Assembly: GCA_913061095.1 (NCBI GenBank)
Contig: CAJXVM010000006.1
Location: 159,962 to 223,961, forward strand
Direction of reading: 5' to 3'
DNA length: 64,000 nt
Source of the DNA: an uncultured Ignavibacteria bacterium
GTDB lineage: Bacteria > Bacteroidota > Ignavibacteria > SZUA-365
In this document: piece after piece, positions 17,117 through 27,800 of the stretch
Position numbering within the stretch: the first letter of the stretch is position 1
How the letters are laid out: every line of letters begins with the position of its first letter
Notes under the pieces: model-generated
What the model was told of the DNA's origin: nothing
The model's input: the letters and a program-made list of their open reading frames with translations, nothing else
Databases searched by the model: none
Program-made: the position numbers and the translations under genes

Positions 17117-18468
17117 TCGAGAGCATCGGACGCGGCATACTCGGCATGATGCTCATCCTGGGCATCGCGGTGCTCTTCTCCCGGAGCAGAAGGAGCATCA
17201 ACTGGCCGCTTGTCGTAAAAGGCCTGTCGATTCAGCTCTTCTTCGGCATCCTCGTTATCAAGGGCGCTGCTCTCGGCTCGATCTGGGCGCCGCTCGGCTG
17301 GCCAAAGGTCGCCTTTGACTTTCTGAGCCGCGCCTTCGTCAAGCTGCTCTCCTTCACCACGCAGGGCGCCTCGTTCATCTTCGGTGACCTGGCGTACAGT
17401 CCGGGCGAACCCGCCTCGCTCGGCTTCTTCTTCGCCTTCCAGGTGCTGCCCACCATCATTTTCTTCGCCTCTCTGATGTCGGTCATGTACTATCTCGGCA
17501 TCATGCAGAAAGTGGTGCAGGGCATGGCCTGGATCATGGTCAAGCTGCTCGGCACCAGCGGCGCGGAATCGCTCTCGAATACGGCCAACGTCTTTGTCGG
17601 CCAGACCGAAGCGCCGCTTATGATCCGTCCATTCCTGAAGGATCTCACCGAGTCGGAACTGCTGACGGTCATGGTCGGCGGACTCGCCACCATCGCCGGC
17701 GGCGTGATGGCCGCATACGTTCAGATGCTCGGATTCGCCTACGCTGAACTGCACGGCGTCACCATCACAGAGGCGCAGGTCGGCTTCGCCGCACAGCTGC
17801 TCGGCGCCAGCATCATGGCCGCGCCGGCGGGGCTCGTACTGAGTAAAGTCCTGCTGCCGGAAACCGGCAATCCGGTCACGCTCGGTCATGTTCGGGTTCC
17901 CAAAGAGAAGAATGCCTCCAACCTGATCGATGCGGCCGCGACCGGGGCTTCGGAGGGACTGCAGCTTGCGCTCAACATCGCGGCCATGCTGCTCGCCTTC
18001 ATCGCGCTGATCGCCCTGTCGAATTACCTGCTCGGTCTCGTCGGACGCATCGGTGATCTGAACACCTTTCTCATCTCGGTATTCGGCAAACCCCTCAGCC
18101 TCGAACTGTTGTTCGGCATCGTCCTGCAATACATCGCCTTCGGCATCGGCTTCCCCTGGGCGGAATCCTTCCAGGTCGGAAGCCTGATGGGTACCAAGCT
18201 CGTGCTCAACGAATTCGTCGCCTACTTTGAAATGTCGGAAATGCTCAAGGCGGGCACACTGTATTCCGACAAGGCCATTACCATGGCGGCCTTCGCGCTC
18301 TGCGGTTTCGCCAATTTTTCATCCATCGCCATTCTCATGGGCGGGCTCGGTCCGCTCGCCCCGTCACGGCGCAAAGACATCTCCCGCCTCGGCGTCCGCG
18401 CTCTGCTCGGCGGCACGCTCGCCACGATGATGACCGCGACCATCGCCGGCATTCTCACGGGATTCTGA
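17113..18468 (+). CDS. nupC: Concentrative nucleoside transporter (CNT/NupC family)
   Basis: Inner-membrane symporter importing nucleosides with H+ or Na+. 451 aa with about 10-12 hydrophobic segments. CNT motifs include the gate-region segment [23 protein letters not shown] (first hairpin substrate site) and NEFVAYFEM plus [13 protein letters not shown] near the C-terminus (second substrate site). The start overlaps the tdk stop (ATGA) and its stop overlaps the next start (TGATG), indicating translational coupling. Substrate range cannot be read; the neighbours suggest thymidine and purine nucleosides. Confidence 0.94.
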   Translation: MIESIGRGILGMMLILGIAVLFSRSRRSINWPLVVKGLSIQLFFGILVIKGAALGSIWAPLGWPKVAFDFLSRAFVKLLSFTTQGASFIFGDLAYSPGEPASLGFFFAFQVLPTIIFFASLMSVMYYLGIMQKVVQGMAWIMVKLLGTSGAESLSNTANVFVGQTEAPLMIRPFLKDLTESELLTVMVGGLATIAGGVMAAYVQMLGFAYAELHGVTITEAQVGFAAQLLGASIMAAPAGLVLSKVLLPETGNPVTLGHVRVPKEKNASNLIDAAATGASEGLQLALNIAAMLLAFIALIALSNYLLGLVGRIGDLNTFLISVFGKPLSLELLFGIVLQYIAFGIGFPWAESFQVGSLMGTKLVLNEFVAYFEMSEMLKAGTLYSDKAITMAAFALCGFANFSSIAILMGGLGPLAPSRRKDISRLGVRALLGGTLATMMTATIAGILTGF

Positions 18469-19286
18469 TGCAGCACGCCGACGCGACAATTCCCGCCCCC
18501 CTGCGCGCCGCGCTGGAGAATTTCACCGGCGGCAGCGTGGATGCCGCGATCATTCTTGGATCGGGTCTCGGGGATTTCGCCTCACGGCTCGACTGCCAGC
18601 GCAGCATTTCGACGCAGGAGCTGCCGGGGTATCCGCGTTCCACCGTACCCGGACATGCTGGGAAACTTCACCTCTGCCGCAGCGGTAACGAACGGCTGCT
18701 GCTTTTTCAGGGACGCGTTCATGGTTATGAAGGATACACGCCTGAAGAAACCATCCTCCCCGTGCGCATCGCTGCCGCGCTCGGAGCCCGGCGCCTGCTG
18801 GTGACCAACGCCGCCGGAGGACTTCATCCCTCATTCGATGCTGGCGATCTGATGCTGATCAGAGACGTACTGCCGCTTCCCGTCTCGCAGCTGCTTCCGC
18901 TTGAGCGGCTCTTCCCTTCGGAACACGGACCGCGGCACACACCGTTGCTCAGTTCATCCCTCATGAACACTGCCCGTTCCGCGTCGGATGCATCGGGAGT
19001 CGCGCTGCGGGAGGGTGTGTACGCGTATGCTGCGGGGCCGAGTTATGAAACCCCCGCCGAGATCGCCTTTTACCGACTCGCCGGAGCAGACGCCGTCGGC
19101 ATGTCAACCGTGCCGGAACTCTTCGCCGCACGTCATGCCGGACTGCAGACGCTCGGCATCTCCTGTATTACGAACAAGTCCGTTACCGTCCGCCAGCGCG
19201 TCTCACACGACGAGGTGACCTCCGTCGCGGCACGCGTCTCGGAAGATTTCTCGCGCCTCGTCCTCAGCATTCTTTCCCGCTGGTGA
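18468..19286 (+). CDS. punA: Purine nucleoside phosphorylase
   Basis: Cleaves purine nucleosides with phosphate to free base and ribose 1-phosphate. 272 aa, the trimeric PNP family. Motifs: IILGSGLGDFA (phosphate loop, residues 25-35), STVPGHAGKLHLC, FQGRVHGYEGY, VTNAAGGLHPSFDAGDLMLI (base-binding), YAAGPSYETPAEI, and DAVGMSTVPELFAARHAGL followed by ITNKSV. Third gene of the tdk-nupC-punA operon, its start overlapping the transporter stop by one base; the downstream putative glycosidase overlaps its stop by 4 bp. Confidence 0.94.
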   Translation: MQHADATIPAPLRAALENFTGGSVDAAIILGSGLGDFASRLDCQRSISTQELPGYPRSTVPGHAGKLHLCRSGNERLLLFQGRVHGYEGYTPEETILPVRIAAALGARRLLVTNAAGGLHPSFDAGDLMLIRDVLPLPVSQLLPLERLFPSEHGPRHTPLLSSSLMNTARSASDASGVALREGVYAYAAGPSYETPAEIAFYRLAGADAVGMSTVPELFAARHAGLQTLGISCITNKSVTVRQRVSHDEVTSVAARVSEDFSRLVLSILSRW

Positions 19287-21580
19287 TTCCGATGTCACGT
19301 ATCCCCGTCATGCTGCTGCTTCTCCTGCTGTGCGGCCTTTCCGCGCTGGCACAGGACACCACGTCGATCGACCTGCGCGGGCGCGCGGCGTTTCGCACGG
19401 GCGACGACGATGTCTGGCGCAGCAAATTCATCGACGAGGAGCAGGGATGGAATTTCATCCGCGTCCCGGGCGCATGGGAGCGCAACGGCTTTCCGCTCAC
19501 CGACGGATTCGCCTGGTACCGCTTCCGCTTCCGCATCCCGGAAGAAATGCGCGACGATTCGCTGCTCCTTGTCATGAGCGGTGTGGACGACGCGGATGAG
19601 ACCTTCCTGAACGGCGTGATGGTCGGGAAAACCGGCGCCTTTCCACCTGATGTGCGATCCGAGCTGCACTCCCTGCGCGTCTATCCCCTTCCCCGATTCA
19701 TTCGCGAGGAATACAATCTCCTTGCCGTGCGGGTGTTCGACATGGGAAACGAGGGCGGAATCACGGGATCGATCGTCCGCATCATTCGTGCGGATTCGAT
19801 GCATCGCGTTCTCGATGAGATCGTCGATGCGCCACCTGTCGCGCCCCCGCGTTTCATATCCAGCGGCACGATGGCTTCCGCCATCGATCCCGATAGCGGC
19901 ACTGTGCGCTGGACCCATCCCCACCTGTTCTCCGCCATGACCGGCGAGCTCGAGACGTCAACGATCCTGAGCGGACTCGCACTGGACATTGATGACCGCA
20001 ATGGGGCACGGCCGTTCATCCCGTTGGAAGCAGGCTATGTCGACGGCACCGGAATCTATCATGCGCGCAACGCTGACGGGACGGACGTGTACTGGTATCA
20101 TCCGCTCAGCGTGAAGGAGCGCGTCCTTGTTACCGCGGTGCGACCACCGTCCGGTTATGAGGGCGACATTGCGCTGCGTTTCGTCATGGAGCGTCCGTAC
20201 TGGCGTTACGAGGAACGCCGACACGATGAGGCCGGCACGGAGATCACCTATCACATCCTCGTCTACAATTCCTGCTGTACGGAACTGGTGGATAGAGACA
20301 TGGAGGAATTCCTCGGGAATGGCACACGTGGCTATACGATCGAGGCGCAGATGAAGGCGTGGCAGGATCTGCTCGTGAGCGCCCGTTTCCTGCCGGATAT
20401 TCTCACCGAGAACGAACGACGTGTGTACCGCCGCTCCGTCGCCACGCTGCTACAGGCACAGGTGCGGGAAAACGGCATCGGCGCCGGACAGATCGTCACG
20501 GCGCTTCGTCCCCCGGGCAGCGCCGTGGCCGTGCCGGCTAATCAGCTGCTCGCCGCCGAAGCGCTCGCCGCCGCAGGACTGCATGACGCCGCGGAGGATG
20601 CAATCGCCTTCTTCAGCCGCGCCGAGCACGGTGCGTACACCCTGTATGACGTCCTCGGCGAGGAGCACGGCGTCGGTTACCCGTATCTTGTGAGTCCGGC
20701 GCGGTATTACGGAAATGGCATGGAATGGCACTGGCAGCGTCCCGATGATGCCGTGCTGCGTTACGACGGCATGCCTCGCTACATTCTCGCGGTGGAAGCG
20801 CTGCGCGCCGAGCGATCCGCACGCGCCATCACCGAGGGATGGACGTTTTCCGACAGCGCATTTATCGCACCGTTCTGGCCCGCACTCTCCGCCCGTGTTG
20901 CGGATGTGATCATGTATCGCCTCGACAGCAGCGGTCTGATCATCCAGGACGACAGTCCCTGGGGCGCCGGTCTCTCGGACCTCCCCGGCGCCTACGCCAC
21001 CGTGCTGGCGGCACGCTCGCTGGGCATCGCGCGGGATTACGCCTCGTTGATGGGAGATGATTTGAAGGGATATCTGTACGGCGAGGCTGCTCGACGCGCG
21101 GTGGCGGGACTGCGCCGTCTCGCCCGCGGGCTGATCGAACAGGAGTCGGCCGAAGAGCTCACTGCCCTGCAGCAGCGGATGTTTCATCCGCTCATCGCCG
21201 ATGCCGTATCGCTCGGCGTGTTCGAACCGGGCAGCGCCGAGGCCGCGCTGGCTCTCGACATCGTCGAGCGCGGTTTTGCAATCGAGGATTCACCCTTCAT
21301 GTACCGCGCCGAGCCGGGTGGAGACTGGTTCGCGCGCCAGGCACGGCCGCAGCTCGCCCTCCGTCTCGCACGCGCCTTTGCCGCCGCCGGCGAACTCGAG
21401 CGAGCCGAACGGCTGTTCGCCGCCGTCACCGCACGGGCCGCGCGGCACGACGGACTCCTTCCGGAACTCGTCGAACCGGTATCGGGCAACTGGTACGGCG
21501 GCATCCCCCATATACCCACCGCGGCGGACTATATCCTCACCGCCGAACGCATCGCACTGGAACGGATCGAGCGACGCTGA
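19283..21580 (+). CDS. Secreted putative glycoside hydrolase: sugar-binding jelly roll plus six-hairpin-like domain
   Basis: 765 aa with a clear signal peptide (IPVMLLLLLLCGLSALAQ). Residues 30-170 resemble the sugar-binding jelly roll of family 2/beta-galactosidase-like proteins (WNFIRVPGAWERNGFP, AWYRFRFRIPEEM, DDADETFLNGVMVGKTGAFPP). The middle is a beta-rich domain (170-350). Residues 370-765 are helical repeats like an (alpha/alpha)6 barrel, with aromatic/acid segments (NGMEWHWQRPDDAVLRYDGMP, DDSPWGAGLSDLPGAYA). Its start overlaps the punA stop by 4 bp, so it is translationally coupled to nucleoside salvage although the functional link is not obvious. No catalytic acid can be assigned with confidence; it may be a periplasmic glycosidase of undetermined family. 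Confidence 0.6.
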   Translation: MIPMSRIPVMLLLLLLCGLSALAQDTTSIDLRGRAAFRTGDDDVWRSKFIDEEQGWNFIRVPGAWERNGFPLTDGFAWYRFRFRIPEEMRDDSLLLVMSGVDDADETFLNGVMVGKTGAFPPDVRSELHSLRVYPLPRFIREEYNLLAVRVFDMGNEGGITGSIVRIIRADSMHRVLDEIVDAPPVAPPRFISSGTMASAIDPDSGTVRWTHPHLFSAMTGELETSTILSGLALDIDDRNGARPFIPLEAGYVDGTGIYHARNADGTDVYWYHPLSVKERVLVTAVRPPSGYEGDIALRFVMERPYWRYEERRHDEAGTEITYHILVYNSCCTELVDRDMEEFLGNGTRGYTIEAQMKAWQDLLVSARFLPDILTENERRVYRRSVATLLQAQVRENGIGAGQIVTALRPPGSAVAVPANQLLAAEALAAAGLHDAAEDAIAFFSRAEHGAYTLYDVLGEEHGVGYPYLVSPARYYGNGMEWHWQRPDDAVLRYDGMPRYILAVEALRAERSARAITEGWTFSDSAFIAPFWPALSARVADVIMYRLDSSGLIIQDDSPWGAGLSDLPGAYATVLAARSLGIARDYASLMGDDLKGYLYGEAARRAVAGLRRLARGLIEQESAEELTALQQRMFHPLIADAVSLGVFEPGSAEAALALDIVERGFAIEDSPFMYRAEPGGDWFARQARPQLALRLARAFAAAGELERAERLFAAVTARAARHDGLLPELVEPVSGNWYGGIPHIPTAADYILTAERIALERIERR

Positions 21581-21698
21581 GCTCTCGTGCGTTCGGCAGC
21601 GGATGAATTCTTCATCACTTGTCATGCGAACGCGTAATACCGTATATTCCGTGCACCGCCGCGCGCGGTGTGTCTTGTCCTACAGCACATTCAGTCGT

Positions 21699-23570
21699 AT
21701 GCAATCTGACAGAGAGCGCCGTTTTCTGTTTCGCCGGTTCATTGGGGACTTTCGTCCCGTCCCGCATTTCCGTCCCCTCGCGGACTTCCGTCCCGCAATC
21801 CTGATTCTCACGCTTCTCCTGCTGCAGTTCCTGCGGCCCGTGTCGCTGTCGGCGCAGGAAGACGCCAGCCGCACCACTCCCCGCTCGGCGTTCCGCACCT
21901 TCCTGGTGAACATGATAGTTTACAGCAGTGATACGACGGAGGCGGCGAAGGAGAAGGCGATCCGCACCGCGATCGAGGCACTGGATCTGAGCGACATCCC
22001 CCCCAGCCTGCGGGAGGACCAGGGCGTTGATCTGGCGCGTGATCTCAAGAGCTTTCTCGACCGTTACGAACTTGTCGATCTCGATGAAATTCCCGACGAA
22101 TACGGCGCGGATCGCTACGTATGGCGCAAGCCGATGAAGGATACGGAGATCGCACTCGTGCGAGACGACGACAGCCTCTGGACGTTCTCGCGGAAAACCG
22201 TGCTTTCTCTCCCTGCGCTGCTGGAGATGGTACAGGGTCGCGAGGTAGTCGAGGGCGTTGAAGCGACAATCCGGCCCGACACCTTCCCCGACTGGCTGCG
22301 GAGCAAGCTGCCGGAATCCCTGCTGAACAAGACCGTGTACTTCGAAAACTGGCAGTGGATCGGACTGATCATCGTCGTGCTGCTCGGTGTCATCGTCGAG
22401 CGCATCGTGGTCAACATTTTCAGCCGCTGGATCATTCGCTTCATCAATCAGAGCAAGGCCCGAGCGGATTTCAAGCTCAACACGCAGCTGATCAAGCCAC
22501 TGGGGATATTTGCCATGTCACTGGTCTGGTCGCTGCTGCTGCATCCGCTCGACCTCCCACTGCAGGCGAACACGATTCTCTTCTTCGCGGTGCAGCTCGT
22601 CATCGTGGCAAGCGGTGTCTGGGCGGTGTACCGGCTGGTGGATTTAATCGCCAGCTACTTCGAGAGTCTCGCCAAGCGCACCGAGTCGAAATTCGATGAT
22701 CTGCTCGTACCGATGATCCGCCGCGCGATGAAAATCATCGTCGTGGCCTTCGGACTGCTGTTTATCGCCGACAACTTCAATATCGACATCACCAGCCTGC
22801 TGGCAGGACTCGGCATCGGCGGTATCGCCTTCGCCCTGGCCGCGAAGGACACGGTGGAAAACGTGTTCGGCTCACTGACCGTCATGTTCGACAAGCCCTT
22901 CGAAATCGGCGACTGGATCAAGATCAACGATCTCGAGGGCACGGTCGAGGAGGTCGGTTTCCGCTCGACGCGCATCCGAACGTTCTACAATTCACAGATC
23001 ACCATCCCGAACTCGAATCTCGTCAGCACAGCCGTCGACAACCTCGGCCGGCGGCGGTACCGGCGCCTGTCCACAAAGCTCGGCGTGCAGTATGACACAC
23101 CGCCGGAGAAAATCGACGCGTTCTGTGAAGGCGTGCGTGAGATCATCCGCCGGCACCCGTACACCCGCAAGGATTTCTACATGGTGTACTTCAACGAGTT
23201 CGCGGATTTCTCGCTGAACATCCTGCTGTACGTATTTCACGAGACACCCGACTGGGCCACCGAGCTGCGTGAGCGCCACCGGCTTCTGCGCGACATCATC
23301 CGTCTTGCGAAGCGTCTCGGTGTGGAATTCGCATTCCCGACACAGACACTGCATGTGTCGAGTCTCCCTCAGCCCATGCACATCACCAACGAGCCTCCTC
23401 GTCCCGCATCGGTATCCCGGTCAACGGAGGAAGCCATGGTCATCGGGCGCCGCGAGGCCGAAGCGCTGCTCGCGGAGGATATCGACGAAACCGTCCCGCC
23501 CCCGGTCGCATTCGGCGAACCGGAAAGCATGCTGGCGGATTTTCATAGAGGATCGAAGTCTGAACAGTAA
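21699..23570 (+). CDS. Large MscS-family mechanosensitive channel
   Basis: About 623 aa. N-terminal anchor/signal (RPAILILTLLLLQFLRPVSLSA), then a periplasmic helical domain (about 50-210, DLSDIPPSLREDQGVDLA). Membrane helices follow (WQWIGLIIVVLLGVIVERIVV; LGIFAMSLVWSLLLHPL; ILFFAVQLVIVASGVWAVYRLV; a IIVVAFGLLFIADNFNI segment). The pore helix is LLAGLGIGGIAFALAAKDT, and the beta domain includes FEIGDWIKINDLEGTVEEVGFRSTRIRT and NSQITIPNSNL. Much larger than the 270-aa channel at 6299. ATG 21699 is chosen; the frame stays open to 21201 but the upstream part overlaps the previous gene out of frame and lacks protein-like character. A 15-bp gap separates it from the HD-like gene, implying co-expression. 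Confidence 0.88.
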   Translation: MQSDRERRFLFRRFIGDFRPVPHFRPLADFRPAILILTLLLLQFLRPVSLSAQEDASRTTPRSAFRTFLVNMIVYSSDTTEAAKEKAIRTAIEALDLSDIPPSLREDQGVDLARDLKSFLDRYELVDLDEIPDEYGADRYVWRKPMKDTEIALVRDDDSLWTFSRKTVLSLPALLEMVQGREVVEGVEATIRPDTFPDWLRSKLPESLLNKTVYFENWQWIGLIIVVLLGVIVERIVVNIFSRWIIRFINQSKARADFKLNTQLIKPLGIFAMSLVWSLLLHPLDLPLQANTILFFAVQLVIVASGVWAVYRLVDLIASYFESLAKRTESKFDDLLVPMIRRAMKIIVVAFGLLFIADNFNIDITSLLAGLGIGGIAFALAAKDTVENVFGSLTVMFDKPFEIGDWIKINDLEGTVEEVGFRSTRIRTFYNSQITIPNSNLVSTAVDNLGRRRYRRLSTKLGVQYDTPPEKIDAFCEGVREIIRRHPYTRKDFYMVYFNEFADFSLNILLYVFHETPDWATELRERHRLLRDIIRLAKRLGVEFAFPTQTLHVSSLPQPMHITNEPPRPASVSRSTEEAMVIGRREAEALLAEDIDETVPPPVAFGEPESMLADFHRGSKSEQ

Positions 23571-23585
23571 CAGCCGGTCACTCTG

Positions 23586-24800
23586 ATGCGCTACACGAGC
23601 AACATTCAGCAGCTTCAGCATGACAGCCGCTACAAGGCGGCATCCGGACTGATGGAGCGCCTGCTGCACGGCGAGCTTCCGGAGATGTCGCTGCTGATCG
23701 AACTCTACGGTGTGCAGCCCGCGCAGATCCTGCACCGCGTATTCGCGCGTTTCCTCGAACAGCACGCCGAATCGTTCGGTCCCCCGCGGGAGCATGCCCA
23801 TCACGCCTCCACGGAAATTTCCGCAGCCCGCAGCCAGATCGAGGAATCCACCGACTTCCAGAAACTCCAGTTCCGCATCCTGCACCGGGAGGTGCCGGAA
23901 GTCGAGGAGCTCGAGCCATTTTACGGCGCATACTCGGAACAGGTACGCACCATTCTGCAGCTGTTCATGGAACACCGTCTGCAGCGCAAGTGCGGCATCA
24001 CCTCGGCGGCGCATCTCAACCGCGTCGGCGTCGTGGTCGGGAAAATCGGGATGGACAGTCCCAGCGAGCACCTCTACGCGACCGTCGGTGTCATGCACGA
24101 CGCACTCGAGGATCTGCTCGACGAGGTGCGCGACGCGCATGGCAACATTTATACCGTCAATGAGTACCAGACCTTCCTCGACCGCTACGCCTCGCCCGAA
24201 CTGCACGAGCACGTGCGGCTGATCACGAATTTCTACGACCTCCTGCTCTCGGAAATCCGTGCGCGCCTCAGTCAGGAAGATCATGCGATGAGCAAGAGCA
24301 ACCTCATGTGGGCGCTCGAGGACATGTATCGCCACGAACGGGTGGAAATCCATCCCTACCTCGAAAAGATGCACTATATCCTGGAAGGCGCGTCACTGGA
24401 CGGCGACGTGTACGCGAAGGCGAAGTGGATCTGTTACAGCGAACTCTATATCCGTGAGATGGCCATATACACGCATTCACGGGGGGATTATCGCACGTTT
24501 GAAATCAAGGCCATCGATCTGTCGGACAACGGGCACGGACGCGAAGCACTCGCGCTGGATTCCCGCATCAAGAACCTGCTCAAGCAGCAGATTTACGCGA
24601 CGTACGGGTCAAGGCTGCAGTCCACCTGGCACGGTGTCAACAACCGCGTCGCCGAACTGCAGGAAGATGCGCTCGTACACGCCGAGCACATCATCATCCG
24701 GGATTTCCTGCAGCAGCAGTCCTTTCTCGACTTCGCGATGTCCACCCTGCTCAAAATCATTTCACTCAGGCCGATCCTCTTCACCGAGCGGCCACGCTGA
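23586..24800 (+). CDS. Uncharacterised protein with an HD/RSH-like motif
   Basis: 404 aa, all-alpha, no signal peptide. Residues 135-185 read as a degenerate HD fold: SAAHLNRVGVVVGKIGMD, then VGVMHDALEDLLDEV, recalling the RelA/SpoT hydrolase pattern of a His followed by HD-x-x-ED. No synthetase domain is present, so if active it could be a small-alarmone-type hydrolase; this is speculation. The rest is helical and rich in His/Glu/Leu (EEVDELEPFYGAYSE-like region 95-130). The gene follows the large MscS gene by 15 bp on the same strand, suggesting a stress-related unit. A 35-bp hairpin repeat follows the stop. Confidence 0.6.
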   Translation: MRYTSNIQQLQHDSRYKAASGLMERLLHGELPEMSLLIELYGVQPAQILHRVFARFLEQHAESFGPPREHAHHASTEISAARSQIEESTDFQKLQFRILHREVPEVEELEPFYGAYSEQVRTILQLFMEHRLQRKCGITSAAHLNRVGVVVGKIGMDSPSEHLYATVGVMHDALEDLLDEVRDAHGNIYTVNEYQTFLDRYASPELHEHVRLITNFYDLLLSEIRARLSQEDHAMSKSNLMWALEDMYRHERVEIHPYLEKMHYILEGASLDGDVYAKAKWICYSELYIREMAIYTHSRGDYRTFEIKAIDLSDNGHGREALALDSRIKNLLKQQIYATYGSRLQSTWHGVNNRVAELQEDALVHAEHIIIRDFLQQQSFLDFAMSTLLKIISLRPILFTERPR

Positions 24801-24823
24801 CAGCAACCTTCCACCGCCGGCCC

Positions 24824-24858
24824 GGAGCCCATCCGCCTTCGCTGCGCTACGGCGGACC
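24824..24858. repeat. 35-bp interspersed hairpin repeat, copy 2
   Basis: Matches 10628-10662 with three differences. TCCGCC and GGCGGA form a 6-bp stem around a 13-base loop. It lies between two convergent genes and may serve as a shared terminator or a REP-type element. Confidence 0.7.
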
Positions 24859-24879
24859 ATCGGCAGCCCGGAGCCAGTC

Positions 24880-27800
24880 TTACTGCCTGACGATGCGCCG
24901 GGTATGCACCGTGGCGCCCGCCTGCACGCGCAGCAGGTACACTCCGCGCGGCACCTGCGAGAGATCGATGCTGCGAGTGACCGTGCCGTGCGCGTGCGGT
25001 TCGCTGATGTCCGCGACCGGCTGACCCAGAATGTTCAGCACTGTGATGCGCAGCGAGGCGACCTCGGGCAGCTCCGTCGACACCGTCACACGTCCGTGAT
25101 TCGGATCGGGCCATGCCTCGATGCTGAACTCCCGCGCCAGAGAACGCACGCTGACGACGATCACCTCCATCGGATCAGACGCGCGCCAACATCCCGCCTC
25201 GTTGAACACGACGACGTGATAGTCTCCGTTGATCCGTGCGATATGTGTCTGGCGCGTCTCGCCGGCGAGCGCGATGCCATCGCGGTACCACTGATAGGCA
25301 TGCGCGGAAGACGCGGTGAGTACATCGCCCTGCCGCGTGACAATCGGTTTGTCCGGACGCGGCAGTACGACGACATCCAGCGTGTCGGACGTCCCGCTGC
25401 ACCCCTCGTTCGTGTACACCGTGACCGCGTAGCGTCCTTCCCGGCGCACGACGATGCGGCCGACCGTCTCTCCGGAGTTCCAGTAATAATCCCTGTAACC
25501 TGGCGGCGCGCGCAGCACCACGCTGTCGCCTTCGCAGAGCGAGAGCGAACCGTCAATGTCGACCACGGGATCAATTTCGGGGCGTACAACAAGCGTCACG
25601 GTATCCGAACGCAGCACGCATCCGCCCGCGTCGGTGACATCCACCCAGTAGTCCCCGCTCGCGTCGGCTTCGAGCATGCGTGTCGTATCCCCGGTACTCC
25701 AGGAATAGGCCGCGAATCCCGCGCCCGCATCGAAATCGAAGGTCTCGCCGAAGCAGACCACCTGCACCCCGGAGGGCTGCACGGAGGGACGCGGCGTGGT
25801 GACAATCTCAACGCTGTCGGGGACGGACGTGCAGCCGTTCGAGCCGGTGACCTTCAACCAGACCGTACCTGTCTGACGGACGAACACCTGGCGCGTCGTG
25901 GCGCCGGTGGACCACTCATAGCCGGCGAATCCGGCCGGAGCCTCGAGCAGCAGCGAGTCGCCCGGACAGAGAATCGGCAGTCCCTGCAGCATGATCGCGG
26001 CCTGCGGTCGAGGCCGCAGCGTCACCGTGACAGAATCCGACCAGGCCGTACAGCCGGCGAGATTCGTGGCCATCACGGTGTAGCGGCCGGGCTGTGTCAC
26101 GACGGCGATCCTTCCCGATACGCCATGCGACCAGCGATAGGATGCAAACCCCGCATCCGCCTCGAGCATCAGCGTGTCCCCCGCACAGAGATCCACCGTG
26201 CCGGACGGCGTCACCGTCACTACCGGATCATCGAGCACCACGACAAGCGTATCGGAAAGCCCCGAGCAGCCGTTGGCGTCGATCACATCCACGAAATAAC
26301 TGCCGGCATTCGTGACGGTGATTGTCGCGGTTGTGTCCCCTGTGGACCAGTGATACCGCTGGAACGGTTCCGTCGTCCCGAGCACGGCGTCCTTCCCCGC
26401 GCAAAGCGACAGCGTATCGGTCGCGGTGAGCTTCGGCGCAGCACCGGGGTACACCTCCACCAGGAACGGTGGAGACACAGCGGTGCGTCCGGCGTAATCC
26501 ATCACCTCCACCGCATAGGCGCCATCATTGCGCACGGTGATGCTGCGAGTCGTATCGCCGGTCGTCCATTTATAGCTGTCATATTCCTCCGTCACGCGCA
26601 GCGTCACCGAATCATCCGGACAGATGGATGCCGGTCCCAGCGCTTCCACAACCGGCCGCGGCGGAATAATGATGCGGATTTCGGTCGAATGCAGGCGCGG
26701 CACGATACAGCCCTTGTCCGCCTGTGTACTGATCTGCGAAATCGTTGTGACAATCGAATCCTGTCTGTCCTGAACCGCGAAACGCAGTGTGAAAAACGGT
26801 GAGGCCGGATTGACGAACACCGCGTCCGTGGAACTGATCAGGAAATTGCTACCGAAGGGAATCAGATTGACCGGCGTATTCTGCAGCGGGGATGCCTGCG
26901 GAATTTCCAGCGACCGCAGCTGGAGATGCGACTTGTTGAAATAAAATGCCAGATCGAATGGCTGCAGCACTTTCGTCCCCATGAACTGGGATTTGTTGAT
27001 GAACATGATATCGACCGTCGCGCCCGCCTCCACAATCAGGCTGTCGGGACCGAAGATGTCGAGATCATACTGATTCGTGGGGATGGCCGGCCGCAGCACG
27101 TCGATGGAATCCTTTGCGCTGCCCCCGCAGACATTGTTCACGGTGAGCATGGCTTTGTGGTAGGCACCGTCGGGACAGTCCACCTGGTACACCAGCTCAC
27201 ACTCCCGGAATCCATCCGAAATGAATTCGAATATTTCGCGATAGGTCTTCGGCAGATCGAGTGTGTCGTTGACCAGATGGAATCGTCCGCCGGTCGAATC
27301 GGCGATACGCTGCAGCGGTGCGGGATTGACCGCCGTTCCGATGGCGATGGTGATCACGCGAACGAAGTTGCTGCGGGCGAGCGCGATGATGTCATCGGGA
27401 GTTTTCGTGCTGGCATTGTCCGCTCCATCGGTCATTACCACAACGGCCCTGCATGGATTCCCGCCATTACTGATCGCCTGATCGACGCCGGCATAGGCGG
27501 CGTCATAGACTGCCGTCCCGCCCGCCGGGGAATAACTGCTGAACGCGTTGTACAGCTGCTGTTTCTGCGTCGTCATCGGTACCTGCACCGTGACGGTCTG
27601 GTTGAAGAACAGGATCGCCGCCTCATCCGTGGTTCCGTTCATTTTGTCGATGAACGCCGTTCCGGCGCGCTGCGTGGCGATCATCCATTTCGACAGCATG
27701 CTGCCGCTCATGTCGAAGACCAGCGAGGTGGACATCGCACAGTGCACCGTCGTGTCGGGACAGTTCTGCGAAAACGACTGCACGGGAAGACCGTCCTCGG

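Noticed and set aside
21201..21698. 166-residue N-terminal extension of the large MscS channel
   Set aside because: The extension overlaps the preceding gene out of frame and is Ser/Arg/Pro-rich without structure; ATG 21699 precedes a normal membrane protein start.
24454..26802. 782-aa plus-strand open frame
   Set aside because: It spans the end of the HD-like gene and the antisense of the VWA/Ig-repeat gene; its Arg/His-rich composition is typical of a shadow frame in high-GC DNA.
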